Positions 7,700 to 18,700 of a stretch of DNA of 52,027 nt are shown here, piece after piece. The notes beneath the pieces were generated by a model. It made no database searches, was not told the origin of the DNA, and saw nothing but the letters and a program-made list of their open reading frames with translations. The first letter of the stretch is position 1. Every line of letters starts with the position of its first letter. Made by a program: the position numbers and the translations under genes. Origin of the DNA: an uncultured Eubacteriales bacterium (GTDB taxonomy: Bacteria; Bacillota; Clostridia; Oscillospirales; Acutalibacteraceae); assembly GCA_900315255.1 (NCBI GenBank), contig OMYH01000011.1:1-52027 (forward strand), read 5' to 3'.

Positions 7700-8992
7700 C
7701 TACTGCTGCCCGAGCACGAAATCGACAAACTGCTGTGCCGTTCTACCCGACATTCCGCCGTGATCGAGAGCCCATTTGTTTGCCTCCGCCAGGAGTTTCT
7801 CTTTATCCATAGAAACACCGTTTCTCTCGGCAAGCGCTGTGATTATTTGTTCATATTCCTTTTTGAGCGGAGAACCGAAGTAGATCGTCACGCCGAACCG
7901 CGCAGACAAAGAGAGCTTCTCCTGCATGGTATCGGTCTTATGAACATCTCCCGACCAGCCGTCACGGTCGGAGAACGACTCTTTCACGATATGTCTTCTG
8001 TTGGAGGTCGCATAGATCAAGACATTCTGAGGCTTTTTCTCCAGTCCGCCCTCAATAACAGCCTTCAGATACTTATACTCCACCTCAAAATCTTCAAACG
8101 AAAGATCGTCCATATAGATAATGAACTTGTAGTTTCTGTGCTTTATCTGAGCAATAACGTCGTTAAGGTTACGCAGCTGGTGCTTGTATATTTCAATTAT
8201 ACGCAGACCGTCGTCGTAATATTTATTGAGTATCGCTTTTATGGATGAAGATTTTCCCGTTCCCGCATCACCGAACAGCAAACAGTTGTTTGCACGCTTC
8301 CCCTTGAGGAACGCTTCGGTATTGTCGATGAGCTTTTTCTTCGGTGCGTCATAGCCGATAAGATCGTCGAGCTTGACATGAGCGATATTGTTGATCGGAA
8401 CGATCTGCGTTTCACCGCTGTCGTCAGTCACAACTCTGAACGCCTTATGCAGGCCAAACTTACCCACTCCGAAGGTCTGATAAAACTGTATCATGAACCA
8501 TGTAAATTCATGCGTGTTGACACTGTCCGCCAGCGTTTTGCTTAAGGAGCATATGTGATCACGGATACGCTTGTTGAAGATCTTCCCGGCATTGTCCGAA
8601 CGCTTATAGCTGAGAACCATATCAAGGGCACCGTCAGCGCACACCGCTTTCAGACGCTTGAAGTCATACAGGAACATCTGCCTGAAAATCGTGAAATCAA
8701 GCTCGGCAAGCTGAAGGACTGTTCCCTCGGGAATGCCCTTTATCTCACATGATGTACTGAACACGTTCTCGTGATTCACCATGAGCCATGTCAGATAATT
8801 CTGCCAGAGATTTCCCTCAAATCCGTACTCTCCTGCAAGTCTGACAAGCCTGCTTATACAGCAGTAAAGCTTATCTCTGTTCTCGTCTGTTTCGGAATAG
8901 ACATCGGCATCGTTCATAAGAGCAACCATGTCAAACATCAATTCACTGTTCGGAATATCTCTGTATACGATAAGTTTGTTTAGATCCAACAT
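7700..8992 (-). CDS. DUF815-type AAA ATPase within the sugar ABC operon
   Basis: A 430-residue cytoplasmic P-loop ATPase. Walker A is LLFGDAGTGKSSSIKAIL (about 239-256), Walker B is KFIIYMDDLSFED, and the arginine-finger region is near SARFGVTIYF. The N-terminal about 200 residues are helical and lack recognisable motifs. This matches the DUF815 AAA family, whose cellular role is not established. It is not an ABC ATPase: the LSGGQ signature is absent, so it cannot power the flanking permeases directly. It has a weak ribosome site (GAGATGG). It lies between the binding-protein and permease genes, 74 bp from the permease. Confidence 0.78.
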   Translation of the reverse strand: MLDLNKLIVYRDIPNSELMFDMVALMNDADVYSETDENRDKLYCCISRLVRLAGEYGFEGNLWQNYLTWLMVNHENVFSTSCEIKGIPEGTVLQLAELDFTIFRQMFLYDFKRLKAVCADGALDMVLSYKRSDNAGKIFNKRIRDHICSLSKTLADSVNTHEFTWFMIQFYQTFGVGKFGLHKAFRVVTDDSGETQIVPINNIAHVKLDDLIGYDAPKKKLIDNTEAFLKGKRANNCLLFGDAGTGKSSSIKAILNKYYDDGLRIIEIYKHQLRNLNDVIAQIKHRNYKFIIYMDDLSFEDFEVEYKYLKAVIEGGLEKKPQNVLIYATSNRRHIVKESFSDRDGWSGDVHKTDTMQEKLSLSARFGVTIYFGSPLKKEYEQIITALAERNGVSMDKEKLLAEANKWALDHGGMSGRTAQQFVDFVLGQQ

Positions 8993-9087
8993 AATACCAT
9001 CTCATTTTCGCAGCTGCCTTATCTGTGAAAAACCACCTTTTCGGCAACCGCCGTACTTCATATTTTTAATTTGAATTATTTTGTCTT

Positions 9088-9131
9088 TATTAATTCATAG
9101 AGAGTGAACGGAGCAGTTCCGTCCACTCTCT
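9088..9131 (-). terminator. Intra-operon hairpin after the binding-protein gene
   Basis: A 14-bp stem with one mismatch (9099-9112 pairs with 9118-9131), 5-nt loop, followed on the minus strand only by an AT-rich stretch. A hairpin here commonly protects or limits the transcript so that the binding protein is made in excess of the permeases. Full termination is less certain. Confidence 0.7.
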
Positions 9132-9151
9132 GATTAATTCGGTATTATTTA

Positions 9152-10561
9152 TTACTCTGCAGCTTCATCTGCTGTTGCAGCATGAGTAAGGTCATACTCA
9201 GTCTTCCAGCCGTCAACGAATGCTGTAACAACTGCATCCCACTCGCCTGTGCCCTGAGCATACTCGAGGAGAGCGTTACCAACGCCGTCCTTCCACTTCT
9301 CACTCGGAATTGTTGAGAAGTTCCACGAAACAGCTGTCTTGCCGGCGTCGATGTACTCATTGGAAGCCTTGATGAGAGCGTTGTCAGCCTGGAAACCGTC
9401 GTCAAATGTCTTGAACGGAGTTACGAAGCCCATGTCGTTAGCGAGGCAGCCTCTGCCTTCGTCGCTTGTGATAACCCAATCAAGGAATGCGATAGTAGCC
9501 TGAATGTCAGCCTCACTTGCCTTGCTGTTGATGCACCAGTAGTTCTCAGAACCTGTGCAAAGACCCTGGTTCTCTTCGCCTTCGCCGCCGATAAAGATCG
9601 GGAGCATACCGAGTTCCTCGTCTGAAAGACCCTCGGAGATACAATCATTGTAAGCCCATGTACCGTTCTGATAGAATACAGCCTCGCCGAGTGCGAACTC
9701 AGAAGCAGCGTCGTCACCTGTCTTTGAGGAGAGCATTGTAGGCTCGCAGGTAGCGTTGTTGATGTAAAGATCCCAGATAGCCTTGTAGTTATCAAGATAT
9801 GTACCCTTGATTGCGCTTGTGGAATCGATGCCGTCTGCCTTGTACTCATAGTAGATCGGGAGGTTAGCAAGGTGAGTCTTGAATCTCCAGTCAGAGCTTG
9901 AATCCATACCTGCCGAAGTGAATGCGCCCTCGATGCCGAGCTCGTCCTTCTTAGCCTGGATATCTTCAACTACTGCCTTGAATGTATCAAACGATGTGAT
10001 CTCGTCAACAGACTTTACAACTGCGCCGTCTGTTTCAAAGTAATCATTGAGGAGAGTCTTGTTGTAGATGATGCCGTATGTCTCGATAACATAAGCAACA
10101 CCCTTAACAGCGTCGTTCTCGATAAGAGCAAAGTCATCACTCTTGAGGTTCTTGTAAATCGATGTGTCTTTAAGGTCATAGCAATAATCTGTCCATGTAG
10201 CAAGCTCAACGGGTCCGTTAACCTGGAAGAGTGTGGGAGCCTCAGACTTTGCCATCTCTGCCTTCAGTGTGGACTCATATGTGCCTGAAGCAGCTGTGTC
10301 AACCTTAACCGGTACGCCTGTCTGCTCTGTGTAAGTAGCTGCAAGCTTTGTCCAAAGCTCAGCCTGCTCGGGCTTAAAGTTGAGGTAATAAACTTTTCCG
10401 CCTGCTGCGTCTGCGGAAGCAGCAGATGTTGTATCGCCTGCAGGTGTGTTTGCACCGTCAGCAGCTGATGTTGTATCTTCGCTCTTCTGGCATCCTGCGA
10501 ATGCGCATACCGAAAGAGATGCTGCCATAGCAAGTGCTATGCCCCTTTTTAAATTCTTCAT
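9152..10561 (-). CDS. Sugar ABC transporter substrate-binding lipoprotein
   Basis: The extracellular receptor of the importer, 469 residues. A lipoprotein signal peptide ends in the lipobox AFAGCQ (Cys at residue 23). An Ala/Ser/Thr-rich linker then leads into a family 1 (MalE-like) fold beginning KVYYLNFKPEQAELW, with VPVKVDTAASGTYESTL and GIIYNKTLL segments typical of the family. Ribosome site AAAGGAGA upstream of the ATG. It is the first gene of the operon, transcribed from a promoter at 10625-10653. The ligand is unknown. A plant- or starch-derived oligosaccharide would fit the dockerin/CBM26 setting, but that is inference. Confidence 0.92.
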   Translation of the reverse strand: MKNLKRGIALAMAASLSVCAFAGCQKSEDTTSAADGANTPAGDTTSAASADAAGGKVYYLNFKPEQAELWTKLAATYTEQTGVPVKVDTAASGTYESTLKAEMAKSEAPTLFQVNGPVELATWTDYCYDLKDTSIYKNLKSDDFALIENDAVKGVAYVIETYGIIYNKTLLNDYFETDGAVVKSVDEITSFDTFKAVVEDIQAKKDELGIEGAFTSAGMDSSSDWRFKTHLANLPIYYEYKADGIDSTSAIKGTYLDNYKAIWDLYINNATCEPTMLSSKTGDDAASEFALGEAVFYQNGTWAYNDCISEGLSDEELGMLPIFIGGEGEENQGLCTGSENYWCINSKASEADIQATIAFLDWVITSDEGRGCLANDMGFVTPFKTFDDGFQADNALIKASNEYIDAGKTAVSWNFSTIPSEKWKDGVGNALLEYAQGTGEWDAVVTAFVDGWKTEYDLTHAATADEAAE

Positions 10562-10624
10562 AGTAATTATCTCCTTTACAATATAATTTTGCCGAATTTT
10601 CTGAAGTTCTCGACTTCTAACAAT

Positions 10625-10653
10625 ATTTTAACACGATTAAAAGTATTTTTCAA
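10625..10653 (-). promoter_or_regulatory. Promoter of the sugar ABC operon
   Basis: Minus strand TTGAAA (10648-10653), 17-bp spacer, TAAAAT (10625-10630). It is the only good promoter pair upstream of the binding-protein gene. Confidence 0.65.
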
Positions 10654-10750
10654 TAGTTTAATAGAATTATTTTTGTTATTTTTGTAAATGATTAGCACCG
10701 TTCTGTCACCCGTAATATATGCCATAATAAATACAGGAATATTTTTTACA

Positions 10751-10780
10751 TTGTCAAACAGCGTGATGATATTATATTAT
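10751..10780 (+). promoter_or_regulatory. Promoter of the mecA-like gene
   Basis: TTGTCA (10751-10756) followed after 16 bp by TATATT (10773-10778), or after 18 bp by TATTAT. It lies within the longer open frame upstream of the chosen start, which supports starting translation at 10811. Confidence 0.6.
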
Positions 10781-10810
10781 AGTAGTATAAGATTTACGGG
10801 AGGAATTCCA

Positions 10811-11368
10811 ATGTTGGTAGACAATATCAGCGACACAAGAATTATTATCACTCTTGAAGACGATGATCTCAGGGCTATGCTTCTTGACCCGAAGGAACTG
10901 ATACATAATAGCCGTACATCATCTGCCGTACTGACCGAAATCGTCGCCTTGACAATGAAAAAGCTCGGGTTACGTCCAAAGAGAAAATGCCTATCGGTAG
11001 AATCCGTCCTCAGTGACAAGGGCTGTATTATTTCGGTAACGATCGGCGACAGCCCTCCAAAAAAGCGATACAGAGTAAAAAGATGTACGGATTATGTTCT
11101 CGGGTATTTCAGAAATGCGAGTGTTCTGATTGATGCAGCGCAACGGCTTCATACATTATCTTTTCCATGTAAAAGTATGCTTTATTCAGCTGACGGAGAG
11201 GGATATTACCTTCTTATAAAGACGCTGCACCGCTACGGAAGTACATACAAATATATAATTAACGAATACGGAAAATCAGTACCATGCAGCGATCTGACCG
11301 TTGTTCGATTAAATGAGATGTATGATTGTTTATATAACGGCAACGCTGTTTCAAAATTTGCTCCGTAA
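10811..11368 (+). CDS. mecA: MecA-like adaptor protein
   Basis: 185 residues starting at the ATG preceded by GGGAGGA. The frame is open further upstream, but that part overlaps the promoter. The N-terminal half has the layout of MecA N-domains (an RIIITLEDDDLRAMLLDP strand-helix start). The C-terminal domain has the family pattern of an aromatic-rich strand after a helix (LIDAAQRL, SMLYSADGEGYYLLIKT, KYIINEYGK). MecA adaptors bring substrates to ClpC for degradation by ClpCP and inhibit competence in Bacillus. Similarity is recognised by pattern only, so the symbol is tentative. Shares a bidirectional terminator with the pilin operon. Confidence 0.62.
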   Translation: MLVDNISDTRIIITLEDDDLRAMLLDPKELIHNSRTSSAVLTEIVALTMKKLGLRPKRKCLSVESVLSDKGCIISVTIGDSPPKKRYRVKRCTDYVLGYFRNASVLIDAAQRLHTLSFPCKSMLYSADGEGYYLLIKTLHRYGSTYKYIINEYGKSVPCSDLTVVRLNEMYDCLYNGNAVSKFAP

Positions 11369-11402
11369 AAAAATCCCCGCCGAATGACGGGGATTTCTGT
11401 TG
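11367..11402. terminator. Bidirectional terminator between mecA-like gene and pilin operon
   Basis: AAATCCCCG/CGGGGATTT (11371-11379 with 11388-11396), 8-nt loop. The plus strand continues TTTCTGTTGTT, and the minus strand continues with six T residues (complement of 11367-11372). It serves both convergent units. Confidence 0.9.
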
Positions 11403-11416
11403 TTATGCTTGATGCA

Positions 11417-12160
11417 TTATACTGTATCTGTATCCTTTGAAACCTCGCTGTGGAATGCTACTACATACTTAGAGTCACTGCTTACTGAACCGGTATCCGG
11501 GTCAACCGACCAAACAAGCTTCTCACAACACGGGGGTTCTGTAGTGTGCCACGACATATCGGGTGCAAGTGCTTTTGTATTGCTCAGAACGAAACCGCCT
11601 GTATAGGTGAAAGCGTCGCCCTCTATGGTATAGAACATCTTGAGCGGCTGTTTCCTGTAAGGAACTGTCGCAGGAGCAGTGCCGGCAACTTGCGCAGCCT
11701 GATAATCAAGAGCCGCCTGATAATCAACAGGAACAATCTCGATCGTTACCGATTTGACGCTGTCGATTCTCAGCTTTGATTTAAATTTACTCTCGGCTTC
11801 ACTATACTTCATAAAGTATACGCACTTCTCCGAAGAATCAAAATAAAAGCATTCGTCACCATCCTGTACTACATAGCTTGCGGGATAAGCAGGGGCATTG
11901 CCGGATGCGTTCTTTTCATAGATGTCGATATTGGTAGCAACCTGTAATTCATCTCTGATATAATTCTCTACCTGAGAAATGCTGAACTGATCTGTCGTAA
12001 CCTTACTTGTATTTACTACTGACTGTCTTACTGCAATAAACACACTGATCGTAGCGCCTGACATGATTGCAAGTATAGCTACAACGGCTATCATTTCAAC
12101 CAGCGTAAAGCCTTTTTTGTCTGCGGCCTTATACTTTTTGAAAAAATCTTTAAATTTCAT
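11417..12160 (-). CDS. Type IV pilin-like / pseudopilin protein (PilW/GspJ-like)
   Basis: 247 residues with a prepilin signature: a basic leader and KKGFTLVEMIAVVAILAIM, giving a prepilin-peptidase site G|F with Glu5 of the mature protein, then one hydrophobic N-terminal helix. The extracytoplasmic remainder is not recognised. I chose the ATG at 12160 for its AAAGGTGG site and normal leader length. It is the third gene in the pseudopilin operon. Size and place after a PilV-like gene suggest a minor pilin of the PilW/GspJ type. No pilus motor, platform protein or prepilin peptidase lies in the window. Confidence 0.82.
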   Translation of the reverse strand: MKFKDFFKKYKAADKKGFTLVEMIAVVAILAIMSGATISVFIAVRQSVVNTSKVTTDQFSISQVENYIRDELQVATNIDIYEKNASGNAPAYPASYVVQDGDECFYFDSSEKCVYFMKYSEAESKFKSKLRIDSVKSVTIEIVPVDYQAALDYQAAQVAGTAPATVPYRKQPLKMFYTIEGDAFTYTGGFVLSNTKALAPDMSWHTTEPPCCEKLVWSVDPDTGSVSSDSKYVVAFHSEVSKDTDTV

Positions 12161-12189
12161 GATCTGACCACCTTTCTTAATCCGTACTA

Positions 12190-12756
12190 TCACTCACCGT
12201 GATTGTACGGTGCAAAGGCAGAAACTTCTGTTGCCTGCCAGGAATCCTGACCACCGATAGCCTGATGGTATACTCTGAGTGTGATATCCCAGCCCGATTG
12301 TGTGGTCGACTTAGTTGTTATACCGGAGAGAACCTCATCATCGAAGGACTCGGTTACCGGTGTAACAGTTACCTGTATCATAGGGTTATGAGCCGGGTTG
12401 AAAGCGTCTACGCCTGTCAGGCCGGTCACTAATGTGACCTGCCCGACACTGGCAAACTGCGGGTCATTTGCATTATTGATATGACTGTCGATATCATTCT
12501 GAATTTGGGTTAATGCATTTGCATCATCGGGATCTTTGCCTGTACAGATGCTTATCATCTCATCTGCGACCAACTGCGCTTTGTCGGAGGCTTTATCTCT
12601 GACGTTGTCGGTATATATCATCTGCTGCGAGAACGCTACCGAATTAAGAACACCGGCAAATACTATTGCAAGTATAGCTACAGAGCAAAGCGCCTCAACA
12701 AGTGTAAAACCCTTTTTGCTGTTTTTCTTATTACGGAAGTAATTACTTAGCAACAA
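12190..12756 (-). CDS. Type IV pilin-like / pseudopilin protein (PilV/GspI-like)
   Basis: 188 residues with leader NKKNSKKG and prepilin motif GFTLVEALCSVAILAIVFAG. The strongly supported start is TTG at 12756, eight bases after GGAGG. This start overlaps the end of the giant upstream gene by 14 bp, implying translational coupling. EALCSVAILAIV resembles the minor pilins PilV/GspI. The rest has low similarity to anything I recognise. It probably enters the same pilus-tip or pseudopilus complex as its two neighbours. Confidence 0.82.
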   Translation of the reverse strand: MLLSNYFRNKKNSKKGFTLVEALCSVAILAIVFAGVLNSVAFSQQMIYTDNVRDKASDKAQLVADEMISICTGKDPDDANALTQIQNDIDSHINNANDPQFASVGQVTLVTGLTGVDAFNPAHNPMIQVTVTPVTESFDDEVLSGITTKSTTQSGWDITLRVYHQAIGGQDSWQATEVSAFAPYNHGE

Positions 12757-15700
12757 ACTTACCTCCTCCCAGATCTGACTTAACTTCTTCTACAAGTATG
12801 TATTGTTTTCTCCAGTCGCTCGCCGTACCGGTTGTACTGAGAGCTATAGGAGTGAGCGTACCGGAACCGTCTATGTCATTGAATAGATATGTGCCGTGCG
12901 CGATTGTGAATTTACCTGCGCTCGTCTGAATCTTAGTGTCACAGTAGAAGATAACCTTCTTTGCTTCGATCTTAAAATCATGACCGCTGAGGTTCAGGTT
13001 ATTCACAGCTACTGTTGCAACGCCGCCCTTCAGCGTAATTGTTGAAGGCAGAGTGAGCGTTTCGGAGCTTGAACCTACTACCGACTTAGCATTGTTCCAT
13101 CTGAAGTTTACGCGTCCTGTTGAAGAGTTCGATTCAAATGTCAAGTCAGTTGAACCGAGGCTGCTTGCAACGATATCAAGATCATCGGGATCGCTTGCGT
13201 TAGATGAATAGTCTGAATATCCGGGCATTGTCGTACTTCCCGTAAGTCCGCATATCTTCGGATTGCTGAAGTAGCTCCTTGCAGTATCGGTGAAGAGGTC
13301 AATGCCAGTCATGCCGCCTGCGATGTCGGTTTTAAATCCCGGATATGCGCTGCTTATTGTATAAGAACCTGCCATGATCTTATACTGCTTACCGTCATAC
13401 TTAACAGTTGTGTCATACCGGAACATCAGGTTGATCTTCTCGTTTGCGCTCTTAGACGTGTACTTGCCATAAGCGTCGCCCTGACCGCCCTTTACAAGCT
13501 CGTTGTATACGCAAGTGATCGTGTGTGTTCCTTTATCCTCTTCGAAATCTCCCGTTGCCGTGTGGTAAATATATGTAATACCCGGCGACAGTACATGAGT
13601 TTCTGTCGGAACATCGGTCACCTGACCTACGTTGAATTTGAGAGTATCGCTCGGTGACGATCTAAACTTATCTGCCATGAATACATATGCATAGAAGCCC
13701 TCGGAAGACTGAGTTGTTTCGTAAAGCTTGAGCGTGCATTCCTGAATACCGGAAGGGCCTTCTTTATACAGACGGATCCTGCCTATATCCCAATCACCCT
13801 TCTTGACCTGACCTGTAACCTTGTTCGGGTCAGACGGATCCTCCTTCAGATCCTGGTATACCGCCTGGTTATCGACAACGATCTGAATTGCCTCGGGGTT
13901 AAGCTCTGTTTCGGGGTTCTGAATGATAGTATCGATCTCTGCTGCGTATGCGTACAAAGAACCTGTTATATCCTCATTGCTGCCCTTATTATAAAGCTGC
14001 ATTGCCTGATCGTGAGTATATCTGAGTGCGCTTACCCAACGCTCGTCATATTTAAGGATCTCATCTCGTGAATCTCTCTCGGGGAAGATATAGTTCTTTT
14101 CGTAGTTGTCAGTCGTTGTCTTTTCTGCTGCTATATAGATTCTTGCCTTCTTGATAGCTGCAGCGAATGTCTTCGCAGCGTTTGCCTTATCCTGATAGCT
14201 TGATGCATTTCCGTCAGCCCAGGGACCGGAACCTTCATAGTAGCTCTTAGCCTGAGCCTCAAGACCCGAGAGGTAAGCGAGAGGCGATGACGAACCGGAG
14301 ATTTCATATTTTGTTCCGTCATATGTATATTTTCTCGGAATGTCCGTAGCATACTTAGCCGCGCGAGCCTCCTGCCATGCATACAATGCTCTTGTTCTCG
14401 GATGCAGGTAATACGTGAATTCGCTCATGTTGCCGTTTGCTGCGTCGCAGAGGATCTTATATTCACGGTTTTCATTCTCTTCACCTGTAAGCGTGAGAAC
14501 CTCTGTTGTCTTTCCGGGGTCGTTTGCGTCGTAGAATCTAAAGAAGCAATACTTGCCTGCATCAAACTCATATTTGTAATAGCCATGACCCGGAGTTGCG
14601 TCCGTACCGTCAATACTGATCGATCTATCGTCGGCGCCGCCTATGATACCGTAGGCATTGATCTTAACATTATTGCTCCAGTCGCTCGGCTTGTTAAAGT
14701 ATACAGATACCTTGCCCTCTTTGTTCGTGTCAACGCTGCCAAAGTTGGTATCGTAGGTGTATACCTTTACGCTCTTATTGCCTGCGTAGTCCTTATCATA
14801 GTAAATATAAACAGGACGGTTGAAATAGTCGCCTGCCTTTGCAAGCTTTGTCTTCGCCGTGTTGCCGCTTATTACGCTGTAACCGTCATTTACAACACCT
14901 GTAATTTTCTCAATGGTGAACTCGTCTGTTGCGGGGAGCTTGATCGTGTACCAGTTCGGTGAATATCCGCCATAATCATGAGCTGCAACAGAACCGTCAT
15001 AGTACTTGCCGCTTGATGTGAACACAGCGCCCTGTCTGTTATCCATCTTCATGTGACGGGGCTCTTTATCCCAAGCGCCGGACTCCAGCGCAAATTCGTT
15101 CTCTTTGAGATATCCGCCGCCGGTTCTGTCTTCTCGCTGGCAAATAAGATAAGAGAATCCTGTTGTACTGGGAATGTAGAAGTAAACTTCGCCCTGATAT
15201 GTGATGTACTGTGTTCTCTCGAAATCACAGGTCTGTGACCCTATCGTCATTGTCTTCTGATCATACTTCTTGGAATTATAAGGATATGCCGAAAAAGCGT
15301 AATTGCCGGATTTGCCGAGGATCTCTTTAAGGAGATTTACAAGCGGAACATTATAGTAGTTATCCTGGAACGAACCAACGTACTGCATTGAAACGCCTGT
15401 TTCATGGTAATCGGTTACACTGTTCTTGTGCGAACGATAGAAATCAGCATCTCCGAATTTCCACCGGTTATTATGTTTATCGTCCTCTTCGGATGTTGTC
15501 GGAACGAATATCGGATAGTTATTATTTATTCTTGAGTTCGGGATCTTCTCGGTATACTCGTAACCGCTCTCACCCTTATGCTCATACTCCATATTACTGA
15601 AGTAAATGTCATATGCATCGCTCGGAACGGACGCCCAGATAACCTTTTCAGTTGCTGTTGCAAAGTCTATCGGAACATCCTTCTGCATTCCTCTTGGAGT

Positions 15701-18700
15701 AACATATGTCACGAATGCCTGTGTCCACGGCGTCGTGAAGTTAGTCTTGTCATGAGGTTCGTTGACATTCTCAAGCTGTCCGTTATAGAATCCGATCTGA
15801 ACAGATGTGAATCCATCATCATCGGAGAGCTTTGTTGTCTGGAACTGTATGATCGACTTTGTTGGATCAGTAAGGTCATACTTAAAGTAAATGGTTACAT
15901 AGCAGACCTCGCTAACGGTAAACGTGAAGTTCTCCCTGCCTGAACCTGCCGTAACGCCGTTTTCGTCCTTAGCGCCCCATGAACGGTCGTAGTCGATAGC
16001 GCCCGTTGCAGAGCCGTCATAAGCGATGACCTTCAGCCCGTATGTTCCGGGGAACATCTGACCTATATCAACCGAATACTCTGCATAGTTGCCTTCGAGC
16101 TTCGGAGTGCTGCCCATGAAGTATTTGTCGCCGTAGATTGCTGCTTCGTAAGTATGCTCCGTGCCGTACTTCTTGCCCCATTCGTTCATGTCGCCGATAA
16201 CATAGAATTTATCTGTGGAAACATTACTTATCGGAACAGGTGTGTCATACCAGATTTCACCGGAGGACTCTCTGAAGTAAACTCTCACTTGATATGTATC
16301 CATATTTGAACCGGGGATATTTATATTATAATCGGAGTCCGGCCAAGCATTTCCCGAATTCCATCCGCCCGAATTATCGGGACCTTCTGCACCGGATAAT
16401 TCTTTAAGGACCTTCAGATTCTGGGAGCTGTTGCCCTTCAGAACGAGATCATAATGGAATGTATTGTTGTCTGCTTCACGCTCCATCTCATATGCCTTAC
16501 TGTAATAGTGAGCGCCGTTGCTAACTCCGGGATCGCGTCCCCAGTTATTCTCATCGCAGAATAATCTGTATGTGTTGCCCGACGGATTAACGATCTCACC
16601 GCCGCCCGGATTTGTGAGAACAGGCGAGAGAACAGTACCTGTAGAACGGTCAAATCTTACCGTAAGATTGTAACCCTCGGGAACTGTGACCTCTGCGTTT
16701 CTGTCGCTGTTTGAAGCTGCAGGATCACCTACCCAGATCACGCTGCCCGGATCAAATTCACCGGAATCTTTATACATAGAAACAAACTTATACTGATAAT
16801 CACCTGCAGGCAGACCCTCGTATGTATATTCGTGGATGTAACCGTTGCTTGAGGTCTTCTGCATACGATCATAATAGAATTTGCCCGTGTCGTTTGCGCC
16901 TGCCCAGCCGTTATTCGGGAAGCTTCCTGCAACACCCCAGTTTGCTACACCGATTGTGTTGTTGCCGCTCTTTGCTGCGGGAACATTTGCAAGATTCTCA
17001 AACTTAAGCTCCTCCGTGCCGTTAGCGGTAGGCTTAGTGTCTTCGTCGCTGTCGCTGCCGCCGGAAGAACCGGGAGTAGGATCGCTGCCGCCGCTTATAA
17101 TGGATGCTCTGTAGTCGATCTTTGTATCCACCGCACCGGCAACGGGCATTTCATTTGCCTTAACGTTGATAGTTACATAGTCGGGAGCGGAGCTGTCGCC
17201 GCAGGCATTTACAAGCCACTCATTAGCGGAGTTCTCATCGCCGAACTCTGCGCTGATATGGTTGCCGTCTGCGTCCTCGCCCTCAACGATAAACAGCTCG
17301 GTTACCATATCGTCTCCGTTTGATGTGTAGCTGAGTGTTTTGCCGACACCGCTGCCAAAGAAATATGTATCGCCGGCAACCGTAGAAATGGTTTCTGAGA
17401 AATTACGCGATACCTTTCTGCTCCAACCATAGCCCTCGTAATCAAAGCCGCCGGGTGTCATGGAGTTGTCGGTCACTCCGGCATACTTATAATGAGCGAT
17501 AGCCGAAACCTGCTTTGTATAGATCGTGTACCACTCCGAGCTGAACTGAGCAAAGTTATCTATATTTCTGCCGGCTCTCTCAAAGAGGTAAGTCATTTCG
17601 TCATGACCAGAGCCATCCTGCTGAGCAGACGAGTCATAAGACCCGTGACCGTCGTTCCACCTGTAATAGCCGATCTCTGCAGCTTGCTGCAAACGTGCGT
17701 CACGAAGCATGGGCTGATTGAGTGTGATGTATACATCGGTACCGTTACCGGTTCCGTTCTCGTTTGGCACCGGGATATCAAATATCTCCCACGACTGTGC
17801 CGTCGCACCCGACAGACCGCTGTCTGTACGGTGAGCACCCTTACGAGTGATAATTGCGTTGATATAGTTGTACTTCTTGCCTGTGGTAAAGTTGATCTCA
17901 GCTACGAACCAACCGTCGCCCTCGTACTCCATAGTACCTGTAGGACCTTCGGAGCCCCATTCACCTGTGAACTTTTCGGTTCCGTATTTATTCTCAAGAG
18001 CAAGCTTATTTACAGATGCAGAGCCGCCGAACGGATAGTCTACGTCTTCTTTAGGCTCTGCAGGAACATTGCTGTTTACCTCGTTTGCCCATGTGTAGAT
18101 GTACGGCTCGTTTCCGAATGCCGCAGATGTTCTTACATGGATTCGAAGATATCTTGAATCACCCTTTGCGGAATAAAGAATATTACCCGTAAAGGTATTA
18201 GGTCTTGCCTGATGCGAAGGATCGTACTCAAACTCCTTGGAGAGCTTATACGCATCATAAATCTTATTTGTTTTGTCAATGTCATACTTGCAGTATGCGG
18301 AAATATCCACAACTGCGCCCGTGTTTTTGACCTCGACATATGTGTCGGGTGCGTTGTCCTTAAGGTTCTGCACAGCAGCAGGGCTGATTAAGGACGGGCT
18401 TGAGCTTGTGCCCGTAAGATAGACATTTGCGCCGTGAGCGATGATATTGTCTTTGAAAACAAAGAGAGCCTCGCCCCCTGTCTCGCCGTCGGCGTTGCCG
18501 GGTATCTCACCCGGGTTCTTCAAATAATACGACTCGGCAAAAGCGATCGCACTCTTTGCCTGAATATATGCTTCTCTTCGGCTGATAGTCGTCTGAGTTG
18601 TTGTGATGTTCAGAGTCGCCATCGAAACAAGAATAGCCGTCAGCAATGCAATTATGATACATACTGCCATAGCTGTCGAGAGAGCAATACCACGCTTGGA

